In this document: piece after piece, positions 47,401 through 52,525 of the stretch
How positions within the stretch are numbered: the first letter of the stretch is position 1
Layout: each line of letters opens with the position of its first letter
Source of the DNA: Luidia sarsii
Lineage: Eukaryota; Echinodermata; Asteroidea; Paxillosida; Luidiidae
Assembly (NCBI GenBank): GCA_949987565.1
Contig: OX465107.1
Location: 7,795,772-7,859,771, forward strand
Length of the DNA stretch: 64,000 nucleotides
Direction of reading: 5' to 3'
Program-made: the position numbers and the translations under genes
Notes under the pieces: generated by a model
Databases searched by the model: none
Seen by the model: the letters and a program-made list of their open reading frames with translations, nothing else
Told to the model about the DNA's origin: nothing

Positions 47401-48075
47401 AGTGGCATCCACTTTGTGTAATCCCCGAGCTGCTGTAGCCAGGTTTACAACAATTGGTTGTTTGCATCTGAATGTAAGTGGGGGTGTGATCCATGGAGAT
47501 ATATGACAGTTAATGGTTGAATTGCCTATGACTGGTGCCCCCACTCCGGCTAAGATTAGTTGACTATTTGGAAGGCCAACATCTAAGGGCTGGATAGCTC
47601 AGATGGAAGAGCACTGGAATGCAAAACCAGAGGTCTCTGGTTGAAATCCCAGTCCATTCAACATTTTCTCTGCCATTGTTTCAATCTGTTTTAATTTAAT
47701 AACTTTGCATGGAAACAAGTACAAACAATTGGGCTCCCATCGGAAGTACCATGAACCAGCCCTCAGCTTTGGCAGCGTATTTCTCAACAAGTGTTCTGCA
47801 AATTCATTGCCTACCGGTAATTAAGCAACCTAGTATATATTTGAATAATATCAGTCTTGACAGTGATGTCAGAAAGATTGACAATGTTATATCCTTTCCC
47901 CTGCCTTTGTACGCAGGAAACCTCCTCTGACCAGCTCTTTCTCATCGAGGTCAACCTCCTTCCCCAGAATGGCCTTTTGACCTTTGACCTCAGGTGCGAG
48001 GGAGGTCAGCCATCCCAGCAGCCATCCCATGTTGCGGCCAAGGTGGCCAACCTGATCACAGACACTCTGTCCTGA
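23429..48075 (+). CDS. AP4B1: AP-4 complex subunit beta-1 (17 coding exons, complete)
   Basis: Beta subunit of the heterotetrameric AP-4 adaptor, which sorts transmembrane cargo at the trans-Golgi network. Exons: 23429..23478, 24981..25110, 26043..26215, 27991..28121, 28657..28804, 29799..29892, 30386..30509, 31975..32101, 32504..32599, 35935..36104, 37220..37350, 38815..38980, 40456..40529, 43089..43200, 44992..45310, 46752..46887, 47917..48075. They sum to 2340 nt, 779 residues plus stop; human AP4B1 is about 739. Segments such as [19 protein letters not shown] and [10 protein letters not shown] are AP4B1-like. Residues 1 to about 570 are the adaptin HEAT solenoid, about 585-670 a Gly/Pro/Glu-rich hinge with LLDLD at 627-631, and about 670-779 the C-terminal ear. 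The ATG is 5 nt after an acceptor-like TTTCTCCAG, so an untranslated upstream exon is likely. Confidence 0.93.
23632..23895. repeat. Family B element: two full tRNA-like arms in inverted orientation
   Basis: The minus arm (about 23650-23738) and plus arm (about 23800-23876) are inverted copies. Each keeps A-box (TAGCTCAGATGG) and B-box (GGTTCAAGTCC) sequence, an acceptor-like stem GGCTGG/CCAGTC, and an anticodon-like stem CTGGT/ACCAG around loop ACGCAAA (GCA at the anticodon position). The core is short in this copy. Confidence 0.7.
24473..24678. mobile_element. Family G MITE, copy 2
   Basis: Inverted orientation relative to the copy at 16312. It has the same alternating GGCTCGGGCTCAGGCTC start and AAGCCTAAGCTTGAGTCTAA end, and lies in AP4B1 intron 1. 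Confidence 0.6.
24981..25110 (+). CDS. AP4B1: AP4B1 exon 2 (residues 17-60)
   Basis: Encodes R-K-L-L-N-K through [16 protein letters not shown], matching the beginning of beta-adaptin trunks (T-x-GLDMS-x-x-F). Phase 2 to 0, donor GTCTGT. Confidence 0.9.
25252..25364. mobile_element. Family D palindrome, minimal copy
   Basis: TIRs of about 45 bp: TGGAAGGTTTGCGGTGACAC at the left and the complement GTGTCACCACAAACCTACCA at the right, with CTCTTTCAAGAAGTG pairing inside. A partial further copy follows at 25385-25520 with the GAGTTACTGG...CAGAGCC module. It lies in AP4B1 intron 2. Confidence 0.7.
26043..26215 (+). CDS. AP4B1: AP4B1 exon 3 (residues 61-117)
   Basis: Encodes the most conserved trunk segment: [27 protein letters not shown] and [15 protein letters not shown]. 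Phase 0 to 2, donor GTAGGC. Confidence 0.95.
26604..26940. repeat. Family C repeat with a second tRNA-like module
   Basis: Starts ATAGATATAACATGGTGTTT and contains a tRNA-like block (CAGCTCGGTGGTCAAATGGT, then GGGTTCAAATCC) at about 26783-26850, then 'CAGGCACCGTGCAAAGCACT'. The block recurs near 27.34 kb and in an inverted pair at 38.1-38.7 kb. Confidence 0.6.
26946..27075. repeat. Palindromic CATCGTAAGTTGTGAT element
   Basis: Centred near 27020: CACAACTTACGATGGG pairs with CCATCGTAAGTTGTG. Related modules (GATGCATCATAACTCAACTT, TTCACAAAGCCTCACGATG) occur at 28245-28300 and 42835-42990. It is a dispersed non-coding repeat. Confidence 0.55.
27480..27944. mobile_element. Family F MITE, copy 1 (Harbinger-like, TAA target duplication)
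   Basis: Begins AGCCTTGTCTGCATTGGACT, ends with the complement-type CAGTGTGAACAGGGCT, and is flanked by TAA on both sides. The interior is nearly the same as 48240-48606. A 3-bp TWA duplication plus such ends points to PIF/Harbinger non-autonomous elements. Confidence 0.65.
27991..28121 (+). CDS. AP4B1: AP4B1 exon 4 (residues 118-161)
   Basis: Encodes [19 protein letters not shown] followed by [17 protein letters not shown], the HEAT repeat with the typical 'D-x-S-x-YVR-x-x-A' pattern. Phase 2 to 1. Confidence 0.93.
28380..28632 (-). repeat. Family A element in reverse orientation
   Basis: Carries the complement of the 'TTTTGGTCATTTTAGTCAG' tail and of the 'AGGACTTTCCTCAAAG' module, ending 24 bp before AP4B1 exon 5. 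Diverged compared with the copy at 12981. Confidence 0.6.
28657..28804 (+). CDS. AP4B1: AP4B1 exon 5 (residues 162-210)
   Basis: Encodes [20 protein letters not shown] and [15 protein letters not shown], matching the 'L-x-D-x-D-x-VV-x-N-C-L' motif of beta adaptins. Phase 1 to 2. Confidence 0.93.
29238..29775 (+). mobile_element. Family E element, copy 1
   Basis: About 540 bp matching, with moderate divergence, the reverse complement of 39810-40332. Shared blocks include CGACAGGGCCCTCC, GGCAACAATTGCGCTATTGT, GGCAGTGGAATTCCA and GGTTTTACTCTCTTGTA. Non-coding. It lies in AP4B1 intron 5, ending just before exon 6. Confidence 0.7.
29799..29892 (+). CDS. AP4B1: AP4B1 exon 6 (residues 211-242)
   Basis: Encodes [19 protein letters not shown] and [11 protein letters not shown], the 'EWGQ-x-x-V-L' HEAT helix of beta adaptins. 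Phase 2 to 0. Its acceptor lies only about 25 bp downstream of a family E repeat. Confidence 0.92.
30038..30240. mobile_element. Family D palindrome, long copy
   Basis: TIR TGGAAGGTTTGTGTTGACAC and its complement at 30215-30236. Inner arms GAGCTGGTAACTCAATGTTG and CGTTGAGTTACCGGCTCTTT pair around TCAGGAGAC. Full-length architecture as at 45518. It lies in AP4B1 intron 6. Confidence 0.75.
30386..30509 (+). CDS. AP4B1: AP4B1 exon 7 (residues 243-283)
   Basis: Encodes [20 protein letters not shown] through QDVYKRLK. Phase 0 to 1, donor GTGAGC. Confidence 0.9.
30948..31405. repeat. Large imperfect palindrome in AP4B1 intron 7
   Basis: Left arm block (CAAGAGCGAGGAGACTAG, CCAACGCATGAAGAAAGACT) pairs with the right arm (AGTTTTTCTTCGTACGTTGG, CTGGTCTCCTCTTCGCTCTT). 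Outer blocks with TTTGTGCATATGCACAAA and CATTTTGAAATTTGTGCAAA also pair. Likely a MITE; no other copy was noticed. Confidence 0.55.
31420..31974. other. Rest of AP4B1 intron 7, nothing recognised
   Basis: About 550 bp before exon 8; ends with a good polypyrimidine tract. No repeat family or reading frame with support. Confidence 0.4.
31975..32101 (+). CDS. AP4B1: AP4B1 exon 8 (residues 284-325)
   Basis: Encodes [20 protein letters not shown] through KHYKKFYC, matching the AP4B1 'HYKKF-x-C' signature. Phase 1 to 2. Confidence 0.93.
32504..32599 (+). CDS. AP4B1: AP4B1 exon 9 (residues 326-357)
   Basis: Encodes [20 protein letters not shown] and LKDIVEEL, matching 'E-P-x-Y-x-K-x-x-K-V-E-x-L' in the family. 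Phase 2 to 2. The following intron contains the hAT-like insertion. Confidence 0.93.
32765..32852 (-). repeat. Family B tRNA-like arm, left part, interrupted by the hAT-like insertion
   Basis: Minus-oriented arm (complement of GGTTCAAGTCCCGGTCC at about 32800) running into CATCTGAG at 32845-32852. The remainder resumes at 35543, so this element is older than the insertion. Confidence 0.75.
32853..35542. mobile_element. 2.69-kb non-autonomous hAT-like transposon
   Basis: Left end TAGGCTTGGGCGGTTC and right end GAACCGCCCAAGCTTA are inverted repeats. The insertion is flanked by the exact 8-bp duplication CATCTGAG (32845-32852 and 35543-35550). Eight-base duplications and such TIRs fit the hAT superfamily. 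Subterminal regions are rich in GGAACCGGTTCC-type palindromes. The interior holds GC-rich minisatellites; a long minus-strand reading frame there is a repeat artefact. No transposase was recognised. It sits in AP4B1 intron 9. Confidence 0.8.
33690..34840. repeat. Minisatellites inside the hAT-like element
   Basis: Successive arrays: a GC-rich 'CCCGAATCCCGTGCAA' type repeat; four copies of a 36-bp unit (GTCCCGAATCCCACGCAATA start) around 33977-34120; a 50-bp unit (GAACCCCACCCCACACAACG) to about 34590; and six copies of a 37-bp unit (CCCGAGCCAAATACCCGGTT) at 34611-34830. All share the CCCGA/GGTTCC style of the element ends, suggesting internal amplification. Confidence 0.85.
35543..35770. repeat. 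Family B element, remainder: core and plus tRNA-like arm
   Basis: Resumes CATCTGAGCTATCCAGC, continues through the core ('GGGGCACCAGTCCGAAGCAG', 'TAACTGTCGTATATCTCC') and ends with a plus-oriented arm at about 35668-35745 (GGGCTGGATAGCTGAGATGG ... GGTTCAAATCCCGGTCCAGT). Confidence 0.75.
35935..36104 (+). CDS. AP4B1: AP4B1 exon 10 (residues 358-414)
   Basis: Encodes [20 protein letters not shown] through SSQVLVVFQ, corresponding to the 'TDVS...A-x-x-A-I-GG-I-A' HEAT repeat. Phase 2 to 1. Confidence 0.92.
36535..36665. repeat. Family D partial copy
   Basis: Diverged right half: 'CCGGTTCTTTTCAGAACCAC' then 'GAATTTACATGGTGTCTCCG' and 'CAAACC'. It lies in AP4B1 intron 10. Confidence 0.5.
37015..37130 (+). 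repeat. Family A partial copy
   Basis: 'CTGCCTTTGAGAAAGGTCCT', 'GCTAGGATCAAAACGTCAGG' and the tail 'CAGTAAGCAGTTTGCAACAT' in the same order as at 13040-13160. Confidence 0.75.
37220..37350 (+). CDS. AP4B1: AP4B1 exon 11 (residues 415-458)
   Basis: Encodes [20 protein letters not shown] and [15 protein letters not shown], matching the conserved 'GK-x-AL-x-WL-x-x-x-HG' element. Phase 1 to 0. Confidence 0.94.
37440..38032. mobile_element. Family F MITE, copy 2
   Basis: Begins AGCCCTGTCCGCGGCACTGG, ends CCAGTCGGACAGGGCT, and is flanked by TAA on both sides. Longer and more diverged than copies at 27480 and 48240, with many 'AGTCCAGTGCGGAC' subrepeats. Confidence 0.65.
38090..38690. repeat. Family C inverted pair with tRNA-like arms
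   Basis: A minus copy (about 38095-38345, complement of GGGTTTGAATCC and of the A-box block) and a plus copy (about 38400-38690, with CAGCTCGGTGGTCAAGTGGT and GGGTTTGAATCCCGCC) are mirror images. Both ends carry 'TTGCATCGAGGAGAAT'/'ATTCTCCTTGACGCAAACAT' modules. It lies in AP4B1 intron 11, ending about 125 bp before exon 12. Confidence 0.65.
38815..38980 (+). CDS. AP4B1: AP4B1 exon 12 (residues 459-513)
   Basis: Encodes [20 protein letters not shown] and [20 protein letters not shown], nearly identical to the AP4B1 '[10 protein letters not shown]' signature. Phase 0 to 1. The last bases and the donor GTGATT are repeated four more times in the following intron. Confidence 0.95.
38955..39720 (+). 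repeat. 153-bp tandem duplication including AP4B1 exon 12 donor site
   Basis: Five copies of a unit that starts with the last bases of exon 12 (CTGGAGCACTGCATAG) and its donor GTGATTGCTGAC. GT occurs at 38981, 39135, 39288, 39441 and 39602 (spacings 154, 153, 153, 161). Copies 2-5 keep GCATAG|GTGATTGCTGAC, then 'CAGATTGTAT', 'CAATCCAATCC' and 'GACATATGTGT'. Confidence 0.88.
39810..40332 (-). mobile_element. Family E element, copy 2 (inverted)
   Basis: Reverse-orientation relative of 29238-29775, sharing blocks such as TGCCTGACCGAC, AATGTCCCACAATAG and GGAGGGCCCTGTCGC. It lies in AP4B1 intron 12, upstream of exon 13. Confidence 0.7.
40456..40529 (+). CDS. AP4B1: AP4B1 exon 13 (residues 514-538)
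   Basis: Encodes [20 protein letters not shown] and DVHK, matching 'D-x-R-x-x-x-L-x-YYRLL'. Phase 1 to 0. Confidence 0.92.
40640..42460. repeat. ~115-bp satellite derived from family D element
   Basis: About 16 tandem copies of a unit containing 'GGAGTTACTGTCTCAACTCA', 'GAGCCACACTCACTCACAT', 'GAGATTATGACAATGGTGTC' and 'ACTGCAAACCTCTTTTATTG'. The order GAGTTACTGG-CAGAGCCACACTC-GATT-GGTGTCACTGCAAACCT is that of the right half of family D palindromes. Measured steps near 41.1-41.5 kb are 115 bp. It occupies most of AP4B1 intron 13. Confidence 0.85.
42470..42650. repeat. CTCG/CGAG-rich imperfect palindrome
   Basis: Runs of CACTCGCTCG/CGAGCGGTTTCGAG, about 150 bp, interrupting the satellite. Left half is CTCG-rich and the right half CGAG-rich, so it can fold on itself. 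Confidence 0.5.
42655..42990. repeat. Family D fragments and CATCGTAAGTTGTGAT element copy
   Basis: 42655-42830 holds more diverged satellite-like units; 42835-42990 holds the 'CACGATGCATCATAACTCAA' element also seen at 26.95-27.07 kb. It ends about 100 bp before AP4B1 exon 14. Confidence 0.5.
43089..43200 (+). CDS. AP4B1: AP4B1 exon 14 (residues 539-575)
   Basis: Encodes [20 protein letters not shown] and [12 protein letters not shown], the end of the trunk (human counterpart ends 'F-N-x-L-V-P-V-Y-G'). Phase 0 to 1. Confidence 0.88.
43320..44560. repeat. Cluster of family A elements in AP4B1 intron 14
   Basis: At least four copies: 43325-43515 (partial), 43525-43705 (hairpin plus tail, closest to 12981), 43720-43945 (two inverted halves) and 44320-44560 (diverged). 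All carry GTCCTGCTAGGAT, AACGTCAGGCC and the CAGTAAGCAGTTTGCAACAT tail in variable states. Confidence 0.7.
44575..44710. repeat. Family D right half copy
   Basis: 'CGAAACGTCGAGTTACC', 'TTCTTTTCAGAACCATACC', 'ACATGGTGTTCACCGCAAAC' and 'CTTCC'. Confidence 0.55.
44992..45310 (+). CDS. AP4B1: AP4B1 exon 15: hinge with clathrin-box-like LLDLD and start of ear
   Basis: The longest exon (319 nt), phase 1 to 2. It begins [12 protein letters not shown], runs through a Gly/Pro/Glu/Asp-rich low-complexity hinge and ends with SPADFESKW, where the ear begins. The hinge contains L-L-D-L-D at 45144-45158. Family members vary most here. GC content is much higher than in the other exons, and the 3' hinge shows short internal repetition (GGTC-rich, encoding V-x-P-E-V). 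Confidence 0.88.
45321..45485. mobile_element. Family J MITE, copy 2
   Basis: AGGCCCAATACAACATTGGG at the left and CCAATGTTGTGTAGGGCCTT at the right, with TACAGTTTGTAG/CACAAACTGTGG pairing inside. It begins 10 bp after the AP4B1 exon 15 donor. Confidence 0.7.
45518..45716. mobile_element. Family D palindrome, near full-length copy
   Basis: Outer arms GTGGAAGGTTTGTGACCC and TTCAAACCTTCCAC; inner arms CAGTAACTCAATGTTTCGGG and CCCGAAACGTTGAGTTACCA around TCAGGAGAC. It lies in AP4B1 intron 15. Confidence 0.75.
45830..46210 (+). pseudogene. Non-LTR retrotransposon reverse transcriptase C-terminal fragment 1
   Basis: One frame reads [68 protein letters not shown] and then a stop. This is the conserved C-terminal tail of LINE-type ORF2 proteins (R-x-x-V-A-S-L-x-L-F-YRY-x-x-G-x-CS...W-N-S-L-P). 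The normal Trp before N-S-L-P is replaced by Arg. The rest of the reverse transcriptase is missing. Confidence 0.7.
46295..46640 (+). pseudogene. Non-LTR retrotransposon fragment 2 (frameshifted)
   Basis: Reads [16 protein letters not shown], a frame change, then VQRR, then [12 protein letters not shown] followed by a stop, then [13 protein letters not shown] and [19 protein letters not shown]. It overlaps the previous fragment's domain and starts earlier. The two are separate degraded copies of one LINE family. Confidence 0.7.
46752..46887 (+). CDS. AP4B1: AP4B1 exon 16 (ear domain)
   Basis: Encodes [20 protein letters not shown] and [10 protein letters not shown], corresponding to the 'PWKAYL-x-AQ' strand of the AP-4 beta C-terminal ear. 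Phase 2 to 0. Confidence 0.92.
46888..47261. other. Start of AP4B1 intron 16, nothing recognised
   Basis: No repeat family recognised apart from a T/A homopolymer stretch near 47092-47115. Confidence 0.4.
47262..47690. repeat. Family B elements, tandem partial copies
   Basis: A plus tRNA-like half at 47265-47335 (GAGCGCTGGTACGCAAAGCC, GGTTCAAATCCCGGGCCAGT), the core near 47450-47545 and a full plus arm at 47583-47662 (GGGCTGGATAGCTCAGATGG ... loop ATGCAAA ... GGTTGAAATCCC). Confidence 0.65.
47917..48075 (+). CDS. AP4B1: AP4B1 terminal exon 17
   Basis: Encodes [20 protein letters not shown], a Gln/Pro/Ser insert and [11 protein letters not shown], then TGA at 48073-48075. It matches the ear-domain end (LFL-x-E-L...), with a short final helix. 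Confidence 0.92.
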   Translation, partial: ETSSDQLFLIEVNLLPQNGLLTFDLRCEGGQPSQQPSHVAAKVANLITDTLS

Positions 48076-48239
48076 GCGTTTGCGGTACTCAATTGGAAAT
48101 ATGTGTGTGTGCGATTGCTCAATGTGGCGTACAGTGTATGCACACTGGGGAGTTTGTGCAAAGTCCCTTGCCCAGTCTGTGAACATAGTGTTAGGGTTAT
48201 GATTACAGTAAGGGCTGAGGTTAGGACAGTCCAGTTTAA

Positions 48240-48606
48240 AGCTGTGTTCGCACTTGGACTTTCAACATGGGTAACTTCTACCATGACCATGGTAGAGGTA
48301 ACAGAGCTGGCAGTGTAATGACTCAACTCAATGCAAAACTTATGCATGGTGGCCTGTGCAGCATGCTCTCACTCCCACGGCCGGATGCAGGGCCGGATGT
48401 ACACTTTCCTGTGGGCCACTTTTACCAACTCTCTCTGCATGCGCTGCATGAGCTGAACTCAGTTGGCCGGTAGAAGTAACCGCTGGACTCGGGAAAAGTA
48501 ACTGAGAGGAAAACGTCCCAGGCTGTCCGCACTGGACTGAAAATGGGAAAACAAATCCATCGTCTTGGTAAGTTTTACTGGAAGGAGTCCAGTGCGGACA
48601 AGGGCT
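48240..48606. mobile_element. Family F MITE, copy 3
   Basis: AGCTGTGTTCGCACTTGGAC at the left, AGTCCAGTGCGGACAAGGGC at the right, and TAA on both sides. Most of the interior is almost identical to 27590-27870, including GTAATGACTCAACTCAATGC. It lies about 165 bp past the AP4B1 stop codon, so probably in its 3' UTR. Confidence 0.7.
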
Positions 48607-48609
48607 TAA

Positions 48610-50640
48610 GCCTAATCCTAACCCTATCCCTAAAGTCCCTGCGAGGGACCTTGCGCAATCTGGAAGATCATGCCAGGTTTAGAGTTTGCGCACGCCATGC
48701 ATAAAAACAAAACAATGATAGCTTGATTGCATGACCAACTCTGTGTCAGGGACATTTTACCCAACAGTGCGGTGAAACTGCAAGCGGGCATTCCTTCATA
48801 GCGTGCACGAGTGCCACAAAGACCAATTATTGTATGGTCCACGTCTGTGGAGTCGTGGGAAAAAAACCTCAAGTCAGACTTGAGTTCCAGTCCGAGCTAT
48901 TAGTCATGCAAGTTTGTCTGTCACTGAAGTAATGTCAGCCTCACCTGATATCTGCTGGCCTGTGGATTCTTGATTTGCTTTACAAAGCTGCATCTGAGAA
49001 GTGCAATACAAACAAGCCAATAGACCTTTCCTGTGTTCTCTCTGTTGGACATTTAATTACATAAATACAGAGTATATCAAATTACAAAACACATTGAAGT
49101 AAACAATGTACATGTACATCGAGGATTATGAGTGTGCACAATAAATACAGGATTTCTTGCTTATTACTGAAAGTCTTGAGCCCAAAGGGAAAGTCCATGG
49201 ATGTTGCAAAGCTACTTCCCAGAGATTCTTTATCTTGAAGTATCGTCCTTACCCCATAGCTTGTCTCATGATATTTCACTTGACCTTGTATGTTGATACC
49301 ATTATGGGTCGTTTCAAGAGACAATTTCTTTATGAAAAAAAAATGTGTGCACTCATCACACAGGATCAGCCAAGGATGGCCTTTGTGTACGCTTCTGGCC
49401 AAGCGAGGGCGCCCTGCTATGATGACATCACACGCATACCATTCACCGAATGGGCCAATGGATCCAAATTGACAAGTACATATACATGTTTATATGACTG
49501 GCCCACTGTAGTGTGCAACACCCGCATCACCTTTGTGAAGATACTCTCCCATTATTGCCAATGGATGCAGTGATTAACTACGCCTTCTACCATGGTCTAC
49601 ATGTGTAATATTTGCTTCTACTTCATCTATGCTTACTGTAGCGGCACTAAATAGTGCTGTATGATATTGTGATATAAGTTATTCTGTAGCCTCCGGGGGG
49701 GGGGGGGAGTGTCACCGAACTTTGATCTCTGACCCTGAGCATGACCCACAGTGTCCCTTTCCCCTTTGCGTGACGCCGCATGTCATGATTGTTCCCTGCT
49801 GACATTTTGTTTTGCTTGGAACAGGACGAATGGACCAATAAGGATGACTTACACTTTGACCCTACTCAGATAAAGTCATGTTTGTACAGGCTGGAATCTA
49901 TAGTGCCAGTAAATTTGACAAGTTTGTTTGAATGAAGTACCTTAATCTAATTGTATTTACTGTATCTCTAATACTCAAGATATAGTATTGTAGTAAAAAA
50001 AAAAAGCCCGATACTAACACGGACAAAGCCAGTCATACTTGGGTAACTTGTTGTCCCAAGACTACATCCTAGCCATAGAAATCTGGTGCTCCCATCGGTA
50101 CACTCTTGAAAAGAAAGTCTAGCTTCAACTTCTACCTCTAAACGAAGAGTTTTACAGGCGACCCCCCCGAGCTAGATACCGTAGAATGCTGCATTTATAC
50201 ACTGTGATCAAAACCAGACTAGAACAGAAAATGTTTTTTTGGCATCTATCTATTTCTGAGTTGCAAGCCCCCAAAAAGCATCAACAATTTGATAGATCAG
50301 CAATGAAAGAGGCATTTTTGAGCATGATGATAGTTTTTTTACAAATAAACTGTGATTGTAAATGCAAAACAAAACAGATACCAGTCCGGGCAAGTTGATA
50401 AATAAATCAATTCTTTGGAAGATCTCTTCCAACTAGATACTTTGGGCTGATGTTAGATCCATAATGTTTTTGGGAAAAAAGAGAGTAACATGTGTAATGC
50501 AACTCACTCTGATGACCTGTAAGAGGTAATATGCTTCGCATATGCTACAGTTTTTTAAACGAGTTTGTACTTTTTCTGTGTGTGCATACACGATAAATGG
50601 GATGTGAAGTTTTTGGGCGGTTGATTCACACTCTCGAACG
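48610..50640. other. AP4B1 3' flank, no gene recognised
   Basis: Two kilobases without supported reading frames. A candidate AATAAA is at 49140-49145 (about 1.07 kb past the stop) and a G homopolymer of about 12 lies near 49696. Small reading frames here lack codon structure. Confidence 0.4.
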
Positions 50641-50644
50641 TTTG

Positions 50645-50780
50645 CCATGAGACCGTGTGCAGGTGAGTGAGGAGGGGGCAGAGCAGAAACTGCCTGACGC
50701 ACTGGAGTCACAGCTCCTCTCAGATCCCCACACTCTCTCAACGGAGTCCCATGCACGCGGTGTCGTCGCAAACATTCTGC
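50645..50780. repeat. Very diverged family D fragment
   Basis: 'GGAGTCACAGCTCCTCTCAGATCCCCACACTCTCTCAACGG...' resembles the GAGTTACCGGCTC-CAGAGCCACACTC order and is followed by 'CGGTGTCGTCGCAAACATTC'. Confidence 0.4.
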
Positions 50781-51569
50781 ATGGGATATACTTGTGGCTT
50801 CTATCGCTACACATTACTTTGAGGTTGTTTAGGTTCAATTTGGACCATCGGTTCAATAGACTGAAAATTCCAAAGAGAGTTCATGGGTTCGAATCCCCAT
50901 GACATTACAACCTCTATGGCCTATTTTACCTTACTATTCCAAACCTATGCAGCTTGGATATACTGGCATATCTGTACAGGATATAGTCATTTACAAAGTA
51001 TGTATTTACATCGATATACTCGTCAAGTAAAAAAGCACCTTTAGAAAGAAAAAACATAAATATGAATACATGTATTGTATGTCTAATAGAATTAGATATG
51101 TAAAATCGTAACGTCACCTCATTTTTACATGGGAAAACCCTCAAATCACACAAAGTTGACGTTTTTGTTAAATAACATGATCACAAAAGACATAATACTG
51201 TTCATACAAATTATATAAATATTGAAAATGATGAAAGTGCTTCATTAAAAACTTTCAAATGAAAACGAGAGTTCTAGGTACATCTACGCACTGGGATCTG
51301 AGGTACATCTGAGTCTGAGGTACAAGACTGAAAAATCAAGGGACGCTCTCAACGGCAAGCCACATCTGGAATCTCCTGGTAAGGTCTCTCAGAACTGTAC
51401 CCTCAAGACATCCTGGGGACCACTTCTCTCTGGCTTTGGTCACGAGTCTCTCAGTTGAGTTTCTCCCTGGGCTTTCCTTGGACATCGTCTCCACTCTGCA
51501 TTAGCCCCCCGACCTTCTGTCCACCCAACTGAGTGTTCTGACAACAAACCCATGGCTTCAAGAGGTGCA

Positions 51570-51975
51570 GGGGACACGCATGTACTTGTACCCTTTTATA
51601 TGTAGAAATATTCTTGTAAGAAAAATATAACTGTACTCATAGTGGCAATCTTCTTGCCCTGTTCTTAAATTCATTTCCAAGTGCTAATTTTTGTGCTATG
51701 GCCAAGTGCACATACTTGTACTCATGGACAAGTACTCATGGCCAGGGACTCGTACTCGTTCCCATGACTCAGTTATCATAATTGTACCCATGTCCAAGTG
51801 CACATACTTTCATACCTGTACTCATGATCAGGTGCTCATACTTGCTCTCCAGTCTCAGAACTCATAATTGCCACTTATACTCATGACCAAGCACTCATAC
51901 TTGTACTCGTGGTCAAGTACTCATACTTGCACAGGCCAAGTATTGATACTAGTACTCGTGTCCATGGAAAAGTGC
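51570..51975. repeat. Degenerate TACTCATG-rich tandem repeat
   Basis: Irregular repetition of 'ACTTGTACTCATGG', 'CAAGTGCACATACTTG' and 'CAAGTACTCATACTTG' in intergenic DNA. Confidence 0.55.
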
Positions 51976-51989
51976 TAGACCACAACATC

Positions 51990-52076
51990 GATTGATCGAT
52001 CAATTGCAGTCTTACCAACCTGCCAACTGACTGACCGATTGATTGATTGATGATTGATTGATTGATTGATTGATTG

Positions 52077-52113
<37 letters not shown>

Positions 52114-52170
52114 CGGGTGATCGATTGATCGATCGAGCGATCAATTGATTGATTGATTGATTGACTGATT
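51990..52170. repeat. (GATT)n tetranucleotide microsatellite
   Basis: GATTGATTGATT runs with interruptions such as GATCGATC, between the two convergent genes and about 250 bp past the collagen stop. Confidence 0.9.
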
Positions 52171-52416
52171 GGAGAACTTTCAATATGTGTAGATGAAGAG
52201 AGGGCTCCCTGGACTGAACAGAAATAAACGATGGTGGAGATCTAGAGGTGGTCTACATACAGTCGCATATCGGGATCTAATGATGGCAAGCTCCCAAATG
52301 ATGAAATAAAGGCCCCCTCGTGGGACCTGGAGTCTATTCAGCATCAGCATCCAGTCATGATCAGGACGTACTTGGCCTTGGAGACGTAACATGATAATCT
52401 ACGAGACGGCTGATCG

Positions 52417-52525
52417 TCAGGCTTGACCACAACGCGAAGGTATGGTCTCCAGAGCGGGATCCCAGGAACACCGTACTCCCTCGGGGAACGCCCATTTAAA
52501 TCCAAGCATTCTATTGCTGACACGT
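52417..52525 (-). CDS. Probable terminal exon of the collagen/DUF4215 gene
   Basis: Acceptor GCATTTTTTCAG; joined in phase 2 it reads [35 protein letters not shown] and TGA (52417-52419). The C-x-W...C arrangement suits the end of a DUF4215-like module. Alternative: the gene stops at the TAA in the previous exon. No poly(A) signal was identified. Confidence 0.55.
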
